A stretch of DNA of 35,848 nt. It comes from Ectocarpus siliculosus. Lineage: Eukaryota; Sar; Phaeophyceae; Ectocarpales; Ectocarpaceae. This document shows, piece after piece, positions 23,501 to 31,643 of the stretch. A program made the position numbers and the translations under genes. The first letter of the stretch is position 1, and each line of letters begins with the position of its first letter. The notes below the pieces were generated by a model that saw only the letters and a program-made list of their open reading frames with translations, was not told the origin of the DNA and did no database searches. Where the stretch lies: the NCBI GenBank assembly GCA_000310025.1, contig FN649729.1, forward strand, positions 3,429,348 to 3,465,195, written 5' to 3'.

Positions 23501-25370
23501 CACGCTACCTACGGATATAGCCTTGTACGCGCGCGTTGCCATACGCAGCAGCAGCGGACAAAAATTCCTCCTCCTTGGTGCTAAACGTCGTCGTGCCTCG
23601 CCAGGACATGACCCTGTGGTTTTCTGCACTTCTGGTGCGTGGACTTGTACACAACATCCTATAATACGTAGATACATACCAACAGAACATAGTCTACTGC
23701 AGCACGTCGCAATGTACGGGGACACAGAAAACGGGATCCCTAAAGGACAACCGAACTGCCGCTGTCCTGCTGCTGTACACTCCTCCTACCGCGAGCGTTT
23801 GTGTCTGTACTAATTACTTGGCAAAGGTGTGCCTCACTTGGGTTCACGAGTGTCTTGGGGATGCAAAAAGATGCCCCGCACGCACGAGGAATTCAAATTC
23901 AAAACGCCACATTTTGTGCGTACAATAGTCTGGATGTTATATAAATACACACACACATGACACGCAGTTCTTTGGTGTGGACGTGTGGACACGCGACTAC
24001 GTGTGCGCGCCGGTGAGATTCCATGATCGGTCGCAAGACGCGCATGGTTGGCGAACACACTCCACAACGAAAAAAAGAGGGTTCAAAATCTTCGTTGCAC
24101 CACGTGCGCGCGAGGGCATCATCGCCGTGAACGGACGTCACAAAAAAAAAAAAATCAAAATCAGAGCCGCGCGTTCTCAGTGTTTTGTGCACAACAGCAG
24201 TGGATCTGATGAGCGATGAGCGTATGTACAGAGCGCCCGGCACTCAGTAACTGTGTTTTCATTGAGGTGAGTACAGTAGGGCGGTGAAAAGAGGATCTCC
24301 CCTTGCCAGCATGGCATAGGACAAGAGGGTGTGTGCTGCTGTGTACATCCTCTCACGTTAAAAACAAGGAGCAAAGATCAACACACACCTCCGCAGCGGC
24401 GGCAGCAGCAACTCCCTTCTTCTTCCTCTTGGGCTTCTTGCCCCGAGATGACCTCCTCCCAGAGCCCCCGTCGTCCTCTTCCTCCTCGTCTGCCTCCAGC
24501 AGCTGCTCCCCCCGGTTTGGAACAAACAGCAGCATCAGCAGCAGCATCACAACCACCACCCCAACGCCAAACGAAGCGCGCGGAGGACCATATTGTACGG
24601 TTCATTCGAAATTTCCAATGCTGGCGAGAATTTTTCAAAGCTGGATCATATCATCGGCAGTACTACTACCACTAGGAGAGCTGCGAGGCACACACACATA
24701 CACATGAGCAGCTTGGTGGAGTAGGTCACTTCCTTCCCCTAATGCTGCTGCTTCGCACCTCGTTGTCGTCATCGTCTTCGTTCTCGGCGTACTTGACGGC
24801 GGCCCTCGCGCGAGAGCTTGCCCTCGTCGGCGCCGCCTTGCCACGAGCGGCGGCCGGCCGTGTCCTCCCCTTGCGAGCCGGCCCTCGCCTCGCCTCCGTG
24901 ACGACGGCATCTTCCATCTCCTCATCATCGTCATCATCGCCGTCGTTGCCACCCTCGTCCGCCTGCCCGTCTTCTTCTGGCTCGCTGATGTCCTCCTCGC
25001 TCTTGTCGTTACTGCTGTTGTTTCCAGGTGCTGCTGGCTGCCTGGCCGCTGGTGATGATGATGATGTCTTCCGCTTCCTTCTCCCAGCAGCGACGCCGCC
25101 GCGCGCCTCGCCAACGGCGTCGCTGCCGCTGCCGCGCTTGGTGGAGCCAGTGGACGTCCCCGCCGCCGCCGCCGCTGCCGCGGCTACCGCTGCTATTGAT
25201 GCCGTGGGTGCCTCCTCCCACCCGCAAACCTTATCTGTGCCGCCGGCTTTCCTTACCCCCTGATGGTCATCATCACCAGTCCCATCCGTACCGCCGGCGG
25301 CGGCGGGAGCAGCAGCAGAAGAACGCGCCGGCCGTGCTGTCCCCGCAGCACGACTACGACTCGCGCGCAT
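426..25370 (-). CDS. CHD6-9/Kismet-type chromodomain helicase (31 exons visible, 3' end outside window)
   Basis: ATP-dependent nucleosome remodeller of CHD subfamily III. Joining 31 exons on the minus strand gives about 1,577 codons in one frame, and every exon-exon phase agrees. Tandem chromodomains (residues ~745-872) precede a complete SNF2 ATPase (~920-1416). Motifs seen: DEMGLGKT (Walker A, ~944-951), DEAH (1068-1071), TGTPLQNN (~1097), [25 protein letters not shown] and CHRIGQ. Assignment to CHD6-9 rather than CHD1 or CHD3-5 rests on [13 protein letters not shown], the [12 protein letters not shown] block, [26 protein letters not shown] and NDPEFW, all typical of CHD7-like proteins from memory. 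No PHD fingers are seen. The ATG at 25370 was chosen because a TATA box lies ~90 bp upstream and the N-terminal exon opens there. One intron uses GC-AG. Acidic and basic homopolymer tracts fill the first 740 residues. The last visible exon ends mid-codon, so the gene continues leftward beyond base 1. Confidence 0.93.
1172..2046. other. Intron of the CHD gene with imperfect repeats
   Basis: This intron holds no gene. A (CAG)n-rich stretch lies at about 1985-2033. Two diverged copies of a segment containing tcacccgccct and gcacccgc occur near 1531-1558 and 1609-1634. Open frames here are short and match no family I recognise. Confidence 0.55.
2534..2566. repeat. (GA)n microsatellite acting as the polypyrimidine tract of exon 28
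   Basis: A nearly perfect run of GA dinucleotides reads as CTCTCT on the transcribed minus strand. It lies about 34 bases upstream of the AG at 2502-2501 that opens the exon encoding [10 protein letters not shown]. No other AG intervenes between the tract and that acceptor. Confidence 0.8.
4640..4783. repeat. Tandem duplication that copies a 5' splice site
   Basis: The segment around the donor of the DSDWNPQ exon (donor at 4775) is repeated about 110 bases further into the intron, near 4640-4672. Both copies contain gagggtttgacgaac (one with an extra t) followed by cacac and aacctg on the plus strand. The inner copy therefore carries a second CAG|GT on the minus strand. Confidence 0.65.
5531..5868. 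repeat. 30-bp minisatellite, about 11 copies
   Basis: The unit begins aggaaggatagatgacttgc and ends aggagtgagt (30 bp). It repeats about eleven times with few substitutions and one 6-bp insertion near 5801-5806. Diverged relatives of aggagtgaat and aggaatga continue on both sides (about 5270-6000). Because the unit length is a multiple of three, the minus strand stays open and reads as a ten-residue repeat ([10 protein letters not shown]); I regard that as spurious because it lies inside a CHD intron. Confidence 0.92.
6076..7631. mobile_element. Foldback DNA element with ~565-bp inverted arms
   Basis: Positions ~6076-6641 and ~7066-7631 are near-identical inverted copies. Both start, read inward, with TTTGGGAAAACGACACAACA and share a 101-residue mirror-image open frame. 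The ~425-bp centre differs from the arms and holds a short TAG run and an ATATAT-rich palindrome near 7051-7090. No transposase is encoded, so it is non-autonomous. I see no clear target-site duplication: left flank ends catcgctt, right flank begins gaaaaaag. It sits inside the 2.56-kb intron between FSQFK and [10 protein letters not shown] and does not affect coding sequence. Confidence 0.9.
9046..9548 (-). other. Non-canonical GC-AG intron of the CHD gene
   Basis: The exon ends ...ACC ATC ATC GAG and is followed by GCGAGT. Only this cut joins EETIIE in phase to [11 protein letters not shown], as in other CHD proteins. The acceptor is a normal TAG at 9048-9046. G-rich tracts at about 9150-9164 on the plus strand lie inside the intron. 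No GT donor in reach preserves the frame. Confidence 0.8.
10290..10466. repeat. Three tandem copies of a 57-58-bp unit
   Basis: The motif accaagacg starts at 10313, 10371 and 10428, followed each time by acgatttcgacac or a close variant and by ctcagcggct. Copies end in an A-run followed by a G-run. It lies in a CHD intron. Confidence 0.88.
10505..10725. mobile_element. MITE with 53-bp inverted arms and TA target site
   Basis: Positions 10505-10557 and 10673-10725 are inverted copies with a single mismatch. The outermost bases are TA, followed by CCGTATATGACACAAGATAA. TA flanks with a CCGTATA tip fit Tc1/mariner-derived MITEs. The 115-bp centre encodes nothing. The element lies 51 bases from the donor of the TGTPLQNN exon. 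Confidence 0.88.
11131..11544. other. Low-quality duplicate of 11645-12045 left of the gap
   Basis: After a C-run at about 11137-11150, this stretch follows the same order of words as the sequence after the gap, but with bases changed to match a neighbour and runs lengthened. Examples are ggggtggggttttc against ggggttgggttttc, and aggaagaaacacaaaaacccc against aggaagtaagcacaagatccc. This is the pattern of a failing Sanger read beyond a poly-C, not biological divergence. Confidence 0.85.
11545..11644. other. Assembly gap (100 N)
   Basis: Exactly 100 N bases, a conventional placeholder length. C-runs flank the right side (11645-11661). The gap lies in a CHD intron between the exons at 12337-12489 and 10777-10851, so no coding sequence is lost. 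Confidence 0.99.
12077..12183 (-). mobile_element. tRNA-like SINE copy A
   Basis: Read on the minus strand, a G-rich head is followed by GTACTCGTAGTCGTGCATG and TGCCGTAGTCGTTAGACC. The latter resembles a tRNA A box and D-arm. The end reads GGACCAGGCTCTCAC. A B box is less clear (GTTGACCTCGCATCCC). It stands in tandem with copy B, with ~88% or better identity. Confidence 0.6.
12205..12328 (-). mobile_element. tRNA-like SINE copy B
   Basis: Same structure as copy A, with its G-run (12309-12326) ending about 10 bases from the 5' splice site of the DEAH exon (donor at 12336). In the transcript the G-run thus follows the donor almost directly. Confidence 0.6.
13161..13187 (-). repeat. Three tandem 9-bp repeats that each carry a 5' splice site
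   Basis: On the minus strand GGTATCTAC is repeated three times, beginning with the last G of exon 15. Each copy offers a GTATCT donor. Because the unit is nine bases, use of the inner donors would add VST or VSTVST in frame after KSTIK. Confidence 0.85.
13668..13812 (+). mobile_element. tRNA-like SINE copy C
   Basis: Plus-strand copy with a G-rich head (13678-13701), then GTACTCATAGTCGTGCATGC and GTAGTCGTTAGAC. It is antisense to the CHD gene. Its head therefore reads as a C-rich tract just upstream of the acceptor (13654-13653) of the exon encoding TVTFLSIL. Confidence 0.58.
14870..14990. repeat. Degenerate short repeats of a caaaccaaatccgg-like unit
   Basis: About six imperfect copies of a 14-20-bp unit occur in tandem within a CHD intron, followed by the palindromic cccgggtacccggg. 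Confidence 0.6.
15215..15380. repeat. Direct repeat of gcatcgaccgcgcaaaccgg
   Basis: The 20-base word occurs at 15258-15277 and 15360-15379, each preceded by a related tgtgacca... segment, giving an approximate period of 102 bases inside an intron. Confidence 0.7.
15737..16511 (-). other. CHD gene: tandem chromodomains (exons 10-11)
   Basis: Exon 16511-16341 (57 codons) encodes chromodomain 1 with core [19 protein letters not shown], preceded by an acidic insert ([13 protein letters not shown]). Exon 15949-15737 (71 codons) encodes chromodomain 2, with [11 protein letters not shown] and [17 protein letters not shown]. In CHD proteins the pair packs against the ATPase and gates its access to DNA; some chromodomains bind methylated histone H3 tails. 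Several aromatic residues survive (Y-L-V-K-W and Y-L-H-V-S-W), but I cannot tell whether methyl-lysine binding is kept. The exon 11 acceptor follows a C-rich tract (15951-15966 on the plus strand is G-rich). Confidence 0.88.
16510..16812. repeat. Three ~104-bp tandem repeats overlapping an acceptor site
   Basis: Copies begin near 16511 (cctgcaccatgatttgtttg), 16615 (cctgtaccatgacttgtttt) and 16718 (gtgccttgatttatgggact). The first includes the acceptor of the chromodomain 1 exon; the second carries an equivalent CAG|GT on the minus strand. Confidence 0.75.
17664..17815. repeat. 80-bp tandem duplication in a CHD intron
   Basis: ctgagtgccctttccgtt occurs at about 17679 and 17759, with the flanking words catcaaaag also repeated, giving a period of 80 bases. 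Confidence 0.75.
20327..20471. repeat. Two 72-bp direct repeats
   Basis: gccagtttgcttgacagaat begins near 20329 and again near 20402; both copies run to cagcttccccac or aagcttccccac with only a few changes. They lie in the intron between CHD exons 5 and 6. Confidence 0.88.
22740..24380. other. Long intron of the CHD gene, no gene seen
   Basis: This ~1.65-kb stretch separates the exon encoding [12 protein letters not shown] from the exon encoding [12 protein letters not shown] see no inverted repeats, no recognisable transposon protein and no coding potential on either strand beyond short chance frames. Confidence 0.6.
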
Positions 25371-25458
25371 TCCCTCGCCGCTTTCTATCGCACACTAGTG
25401 TACCGCGTGCTACAGCAACCCTCAACACACACAAAGAATGCACAGCTGTAATGGCGGA

Positions 25459-25468
25459 CTTATATATA
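25459..25468 (-). promoter_or_regulatory. TATA box of the CHD gene
   Basis: On the minus strand the sequence TATATATAAG lies about 90 bases before the ATG at 25370. A start site ~30 bases downstream would give a 5' untranslated leader of roughly 60 bases. No competing ATG lies between the box and 25370 in the coding frame. This is the main reason for placing the start of the gene here. Confidence 0.55.
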
Positions 25469-25470
25469 CG

Positions 25471-26966
25471 GCCCCGCTCTCTCCTCCTCTCTCCGAGGGA
25501 CGTTTTTTTTTTTTTTCGAAAAGTCCGAAAAAAACTGTGCAAAATACTAAAGTTGGCACCAAAAATGTCGTTTTGGAGAATCCTATTGGTGGCTTCTTCG
25601 TCCAAAATACAGCCGTTACCGGCCAGGATGTGATTGGAGTAACTCTGAAGCAGAGTGATTCTTGGCGTCTTCCATAGAAACAATGTTTCTGACGTATTAG
25701 CGAAATACTTCAATTTGAATAACATATCTAATGTGTTTGGTGGGTGTGGGTAATATTTTCATATTATTATTGGTCGGATACCGCCACCACCCTCAAACGT
25801 CAATAAAAAAATATACTACACTTATTATGCCTTTTTTTCCCTTTGTATACACCTCATAAATAACTTGAAGTGAAAATAAGGGAAAGATCGTCTTCTTCTC
25901 CTACGCTCTGACGTCACTAGGTATGCATACATACGTTCTTCCCCTCGCATTACAGCAGTAGTATCGTTCTCGGCATAAAAGGGAAAACAACAATTGCCTG
26001 GCGGACAATGATACTCCTAGTCAAAGTAGACTTCAAAAAATAGACAACGAAAATACATTATTGAACGACGGAAAATTATTAATCCATCAATATTAAAAAA
26101 GGTACATCGTCAGTCATCAGCATCACAAGTAGTCTAATAGTGAGACCCTTCTCCATTGAAGGCATACCGTCATGCTCGTAGCTCTCCCCATCATCAGCGA
26201 CACAAAGCGTCCAGCCAACGAAAGATCGATATCTCCAGCTCACATGCATCGCTGTAGTAAAATCGAGTAAAATCGTCATGTAGTAATTCTACAGGGGATG
26301 TATTGTAAAATGTAAGTTACCTATACAGATGTTTTTGTACTTAGCACCAGCTGGCATCACTGATATAAATCATCAGTGTACAATATAGACTTAAAAAGAC
26401 TCGAAATAAGTCCAGACCCAGCCGGTTTTCCTCCACTCACTGAAAACACTCCACCACATCCCGTTCGACTGTGGGTGTATCTCGAATGGGTAGTCTTTCT
26501 GTGTGTGTATTTAATATTCCTTATTTGTCGAGATATTGTAGAATTCATACAGCTAGTGAGTGGCCAATCAAGGTGCTCGCAGAAATGCGTGCAAATTTTC
26601 ACCACAAGCTCACATAGGCTAACCTTCTCGATCAAGACACGGCACGGATCCAACAAGTCCCACCGCCGCTACCCACAAGCTTGCCGTGCTAACGCATCTG
26701 TTCCTGCGGGGAAGCTTTTGAGCGGAAAAAACAACTTGAACCGGTGCCTGCCTTGCATGTTCTCGCGAAAATCTCCGAGGCTACGTAATAGCGCACACGA
26801 CTGAAAGCACGCATACCCATCTTGCACACAGCGTAGGCCAGGCCAGCTCTTTTTCCCTCCAAGGTACTCAGGTTGCCATTTTCCGGGCACCAACAGCTCC
26901 TCCTACGACACCGTGTTCTCGCAACAATAATCTATCCCCACGTCACCCCCCAACCACCGCCGCCTG
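25471..26966. other. Intergenic region between the CHD and JMJD7-type genes
   Basis: About 1.5 kb, AT-richer than its surroundings. It must contain the CHD upstream promoter region and the 3' end of the JMJD7-type transcript. Both genes run on the minus strand. A plus-strand open frame at 26376-26804 has no recognisable domain or splice context. I see no repeat. Confidence 0.6.
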
Positions 26967-29900
26967 TCATCTATCTTCCTCAACTCTTTCTTCTTCCCCC
27001 CCTCCTACCGAGACACCTTGCTCCACCCGTGCCTCCGGGCTTTCACTCGGTCGTCCGGAGCTCCCGTCGCAGCCCGCGCCCCCCGGCCGCCGAACGACAC
27101 CTTCTCGAAGCTTCCCCGCCAAGGTTTGCAGGAATCGGTAGTGAACGTACTTGTGGTCGAACTGCATGTCGTGCCAGTAGTTGACGGCGACGGTGATTCC
27201 CCTTTGCGAGACTCGGTGGTACCAGAGGGACGGCAAGTACAGGATGTCCTGGGTTCGGCCAAGGTGCAAGAAAAACAAAACAAACAGAAAAAGCCGAGGC
27301 ACGTTTTCAGCTTCGGACAAAAAAAAGGCCGTTGCAGATATGCATAGGTACCATATCCTGCCAAAAACAAGTGAGTCCGGTGAACAAGCCGAACCGCGGT
27401 CATTTTCGTGCCGTGTGTAACGCTTCGAACATGTGCTTGCCAAAAGTAAAGTGGTGAGCAGAGAGTCATGTGTCGACATCGAAATCCTCACCGTGATAGG
27501 TTCAGCCGGCATAGCGCACGGACAGCTGAGCCGGCAAACAATCCATACTTTATTAAGTGCTTCCGCACAAGAACGTGCATCACTGCCGACGGGTCAGCTT
27601 CGAGCTCCCCGTGGGCACTAGACATGGGCCGGGAATAATCCGTTGAGACTCGTCAAAGACAACAACAACAAAAAATGCTCCGACTCCTTCACGCAGACAC
27701 CCTCGAGATTGTCAAGAGTCGAGGGGACATTTCTCAAGACCCCATCGGACCCATCTTGCCTACCCGGTCTCTTCACGCTGCCCGCTGTCTTAATAGTCGG
27801 GGAGCCTAACCCTCCTTCCTGCAACAACGCGCAAGCACAACGACTTCTCACCCCTGGGCCTACGCGGCAGTGGACCGGAGAGGCGAAGCGAAATAGCGGA
27901 TACTTTTCCAGATCGGGGCACGCGGGATCTGACGGCAGAGGAAAGGAACATAGGGTTCGGTTGCGGCGGGGGGGGGGGGGCGTACTCTCATGTTTCGGAT
28001 GCCTTAGCGGTTAGACCATTGACCACGCGTTCTCCAGAGGACCGAGCACTGTTCCCGCTGGAACGATCACCGATGGCGGGTGGGGCTAAAAGTCAGTCCG
28101 TCCGCCTTGCGTGTGTGCGCATTCCGTACACAGCAGTGCGGGTTGTGGCAAGCAAGTCGGTAGGCATCGAGTTGGAGGCAGGTCGCACCGCGAGGGATGC
28201 ACGAAAATCTACCAGCGCAGGCGGCTTCACCACCGGTTACACATGACGCACACCTCTCGGCGAAAACGTTGGTTGCGTTTCGCGAACTGAGAAGATGCTC
28301 CCAACAAGTCGGCGGAAACATAGCCCCCATCACCAATAACAGCATTGCAGTGGGCATGTGTTCGAACGAGCTCCTGCTGGTGGTGTACATGACGGTACGG
28401 CGCTGCTGATCGTCTTCGTCGCGCTCGCCGTGGCCTCATGTACACTCCAATCAAAAACAAGGCCATGACAGAGGTCTTGCCTACACTCTCCCCAAACATC
28501 ACGCCACACTTTCGCACGACAGCTCTCATGCACTGCCACTCAATACCGGCGAGGTGTACCCGATCAAGTCCAAACAATCTCACCGGGAAAATCACCAAAG
28601 TACTCACCGACAGGGATCCACGGCACCTTCCCTTCCTCCATCTCCACCTCGAATTCCCCCCCCCGCCCCTCTCCCTCTCCACCGTCGACGCTCCTTCTCT
28701 GTCGATACCTCCCCTGCGGGTACTCTTGCTCGTACAGGAACAGCACGTCGGACGGTGGAAGAAGCGTGAAGTGCTTCTCTCCTCGGACGACGCAGTACAT
28801 ATTCTGCAAGCAATGCGGGGGTTTGGGCCGGAGGAAGGTGGGAGGTTTGGAGGGCGGCACGTCGGACAAACAAGGAAAGGGGGGGAGCGCAAAAGACGAG
28901 CTTCTTGGGGTACCAATGGAGGGCTCCGGCGCCTGACGCAACCTGCGGAATGGCTCGGAAATGACCGACTACTTGTGCGTACCGCCGAAGCTGCAGGTCC
29001 GAAATCAAGCCGTGGTCAGTGGGTCACACTGGGGACGCATGGGCGCTGCGAACGTCGGTGGACGCGAAATTTCCGGTCTGATACCCTTGCACTGCTGCTG
29101 CGACGTCGACTAGGCCCAGGGAAATATGGAACAAACACGCAGACGGTCGGGGATGCACTGACGGCGTCGCTGCTCAAAAGTCGCGGCACGCCAACCTTCT
29201 ACGGCAAGTGCAGCACTCTCGAGGATAAAAGACAACATCACGCCACGCAAAAAATAGACATGTGGATACCTGGCTGCTGCCAGGCCCTGGGAGCCTGCCA
29301 CACCGACAGCTTAGCGCGACGCAGTGGCGGTGCGACGGCAACCACTGACAACCGCAAGCACACAGCACGCAGCACACAGGACACGACACACAAGACAAGG
29401 CACATTGCACACAGGACAAACCACACAAGCCAAAGCACAAAAATAGGACAAAACACACAGGACACAGCACACAGGACACAGCACACAGAGCACAGAACAC
29501 GGGGCAGCGTGTAGCTTTTGAGAGGCGGTTGCCAACCCCCTCCTTTTTTTTTCATTCCCCGACGATCCCGTCAGGAGAGACCTAACCTCACCTCGTAGTG
29601 GTCCTTGTGCACGGCGGACAGCGAGCGATCGTCCCCTATCCAGAGGTTCACGGCGTCCGGCTCGTTCCCGAAGGCCTCCCTCGCCAGGGCAAGGAAGGGC
29701 TCCACGTCTTCCATGAGGCCCGGGAACTCTTGTCGGAGGCTGTCGTTCTGCTCGGTGGGTGAAGTCGTAGAAAGGATCATCAGTGACGGGTGGCATGAGT
29801 GCACGGGTTTATTCGGCGCTGTTTTGAAGCCGGGATTGACGGCATGGCTCTTGTTTGAAGCCGGTGTCGACGGCAGGAACCGAGTGGAGCTATGGCGGCG

Positions 29901-30856
29901 GAGGTTGATCGCGTGCGAAGGCTTGATGTGACAAGCCTGGGCTCAGGGTTAAAAGTAGAGACGCGTGAGCTACCTCTAGGACGTGGAAAGAGGACGACTG
30001 AAACTGAAAACCGAGCCCTCAAGCAGATCGATGGCTAAACGTACCTGGCCTAAACATGATTTTTTGTGCGAAGAGTCGAGCATTCGTTTTCGTTGTGATG
30101 CAATCGGCCAATACTGCTGTGGTGCGAACACAGAGCATGGCGGTGTCGAAAATTATCGGCCTCCCGACAGACCCTCTGCCGTGAGTTAGCGAGAACACGA
30201 CACAGTTGTACAATCGTCTCACTGAGTACAAGTTCAACGTCGTAAGCGTAGCATACCTGATGCGACAAGTAGGGCACCCCCTTCCCAGCACCACCGCTGG
30301 TGCACCCGCGGGTGCTGCTGCTCTCGTCACTGGCCCTTGCCGCCGCCTCCGTCAAGAGCGTGCTGACGAAGGCCTCGAACTTCATCCTTCTCTCCTCGGG
30401 CTTGACAAACACCGCGGTGGTACGTGCGGCTGCCGCCGAACCGACGTTCACCGCATCACCTGTCCCGCAGCTCCTACGACTGCCCTCCGCTCCTGCAACG
30501 CGACCCCCGGTAGCGCTGTCGTGCATGGCGTTGGCGTCGCTTGTCGGAAGTTCGCTCAGCATGCTGTCGGCAACATCCACGACGCAGTCCCCTCTGCCGT
30601 CGGGCGTGAAGTCCACGGTAACTTCGAGCCCTTCCGAATCCCTTCCGGCCAACGAAGCGAGGTCATCCCAGCAGCTCCTCCCCCCGCCCCCCTTGAAGCA
30701 ACCTCCTCCAGATAGGATTACGGGGGTGCTCGTGGCAACGTAGTCTCGGAAAAAATCGGCGGGTGGGGGCATCGTGTCCAGGCGCCGTACCCCCGAGGAA
30801 GGGTGTTGCCAAAACGACCGGGTGTCATCCTGGAGCTGCTCGAACAGCTCCTCCAT
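26967..30856 (-). CDS. JMJD7: JMJD7-type JmjC 2-oxoglutarate/Fe(II) oxygenase (five exons, complete)
   Basis: Exons 30856-30257, 29747-29592, 28803-28608, 27928-27852 and 27248-26967 join in phase to give 436 residues. JMJD7 is a small JmjC protein; the human enzyme hydroxylates a lysine of the translation GTPases DRG1/2 (family knowledge). Seen here: TSTPVILSGG and VTVDFTPDGRGD near the N-terminus, DAVNLWIGDDRSLSAVHKDH, NMYCVVRGEKHFTLLPPSD, KVPWIPVDPACPDLEKYP and GPGDILYLPSLWYHRV, then VAVNYWHDMQFDHKYVHYRF. The iron-binding triad is H247, D249 and H354; K262 fits the co-substrate lysine. It is longer than the human protein (~316 residues) because of a Gly/Ala/Ser-rich insert at ~110-190 and an acidic tail of ~45 residues. 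The 77-nt fourth exon was located by phase. No other ATG upstream of 30856 in frame is obvious. Confidence 0.93.
27964..28070 (+). mobile_element. Diverged tRNA-like SINE copy D
   Basis: A G-run (27968-27980) is followed by GTACTC, then GGATGCCTTAGCGGTTAGACC. It matches copies A-C in the A-box part and then diverges. It lies antisense in a JMJD7 intron, about 40 bases upstream of the acceptor of exon 4. Confidence 0.5.
29360..29506. repeat. Irregular acacaggacacagc-type repeats
   Basis: A run of imperfect 8-15-bp units built on cacaggaca and cacagcaca fills this part of the intron between exons 2 and 3 of the JMJD7-type gene. Confidence 0.8.
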
Positions 30857-31643
30857 GTTTTTGCGTGTCGTTGTGGGTGGAGTTCGCCGGGGCGGACGGA
30901 GAGAAAGACGCGGCGGCTGGGGTGATCTAGCTTGCGTCCTCTAGGCCGCCTGCAGCAAGAATGTGACGAAACACGGGTGAGTATCAGAACTGCTGTGAGA
31001 GGCAAAGAGTGGAGCCCCTGTTTTGCTGTAGCCGCCTGCAGCGGCGATTCTTGACAGACGAAAACGAGCTTGCATTGTACATTACTGCAGCAGCAGTAGG
31101 ACTACTGCTGTACGCACATGCTGTGTCATCCACGGTGGTAGCGCTGGTGTTGCGGCTGATTTCAACTCCTCCGCGCGAACAGAACAGAGAGGGTACGCTG
31201 CGCACACAGTGCGCCAGCTCACTGTGGTGGAGAGAGACCGCCTGACGGCTGAGCGCACAAGGCGCCTACTTTCCCATTTTGGCGCACTGCACACCTGCGA
31301 TGAACTCACTTCTTCGTGCGTGAGCCGAGAACGCGAGAAGAGGTTGCGCTCAACAGATCGACTCGAATCAAATGGGACGGCGGTGGAGAGCGATTACTCG
31401 AGACGAGACGACAGCAGGACGACAGGATGATCGCTGAGCTGTGCCGGTGTCGCAACGTCGCAATCGCAACAATGGCGGGCTGCGGCACTGTCGGAATCGC
31501 GGACAGTCCCGCCGACGAGGCATTCGGAACCAATCGAACTCCCAAAAAGGCGAAAAGGGCGCTTCTCGGTGAAGGTAAGGGCACATCGTCCATGACATAC
31601 ACCTACCAGCAGAGAGAGAGAGAGATCGACAGAGATAGTGACG
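30857..31643. promoter_or_regulatory. Shared divergent upstream region
   Basis: The JMJD7-type gene (minus) and the pterin-synthase-like gene (plus) start 787 bases apart. I see no TATA box for either. A plus-strand open frame beginning at ATG 31427 overlaps the start of the pterin-type gene in another frame; it contains no recognisable domain and could act as an upstream open frame if transcription starts before it. A short GA run lies at 31611-31624. Confidence 0.5.

Larger units (their letters stand above)
17035..25370 (-). other. CHD gene: N-terminal low-complexity exons 1-9
   Basis: In transcript order the exons are 25370-24759, ~24502-24389, 22735-22646, 21944-21833, 20982-20792, 19718-19557, 19052-18903, 18592-18031 and 17273-17035. 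They encode about 744 residues of alternating acidic (D/E/S) and basic (K/R/G) tracts with alanine and serine runs, including twelve glutamates encoded at about 17131-17162. This is typical of the disordered N-termini of CHD proteins. Pieces with real complexity include [16 protein letters not shown] (exon 3), [17 protein letters not shown] (exon 7) and [17 protein letters not shown] (exon 9). Split codons match at the exon 4/5 and 8/9 joins. The acceptor of exon 2 is uncertain; two or three AGs lie within about 15 bases. I see no named domain here. Confidence 0.8.

Noticed and set aside
26376-26804. 142-codon plus-strand open frame in the intergenic region
   Set aside because: Composition and sequence match nothing recognisable and there is no promoter or splice support.
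28438-29514. 358-codon plus-strand open frame
   Set aside because: It runs antisense through a JMJD7 exon and into simple repeats, with no recognisable domain.
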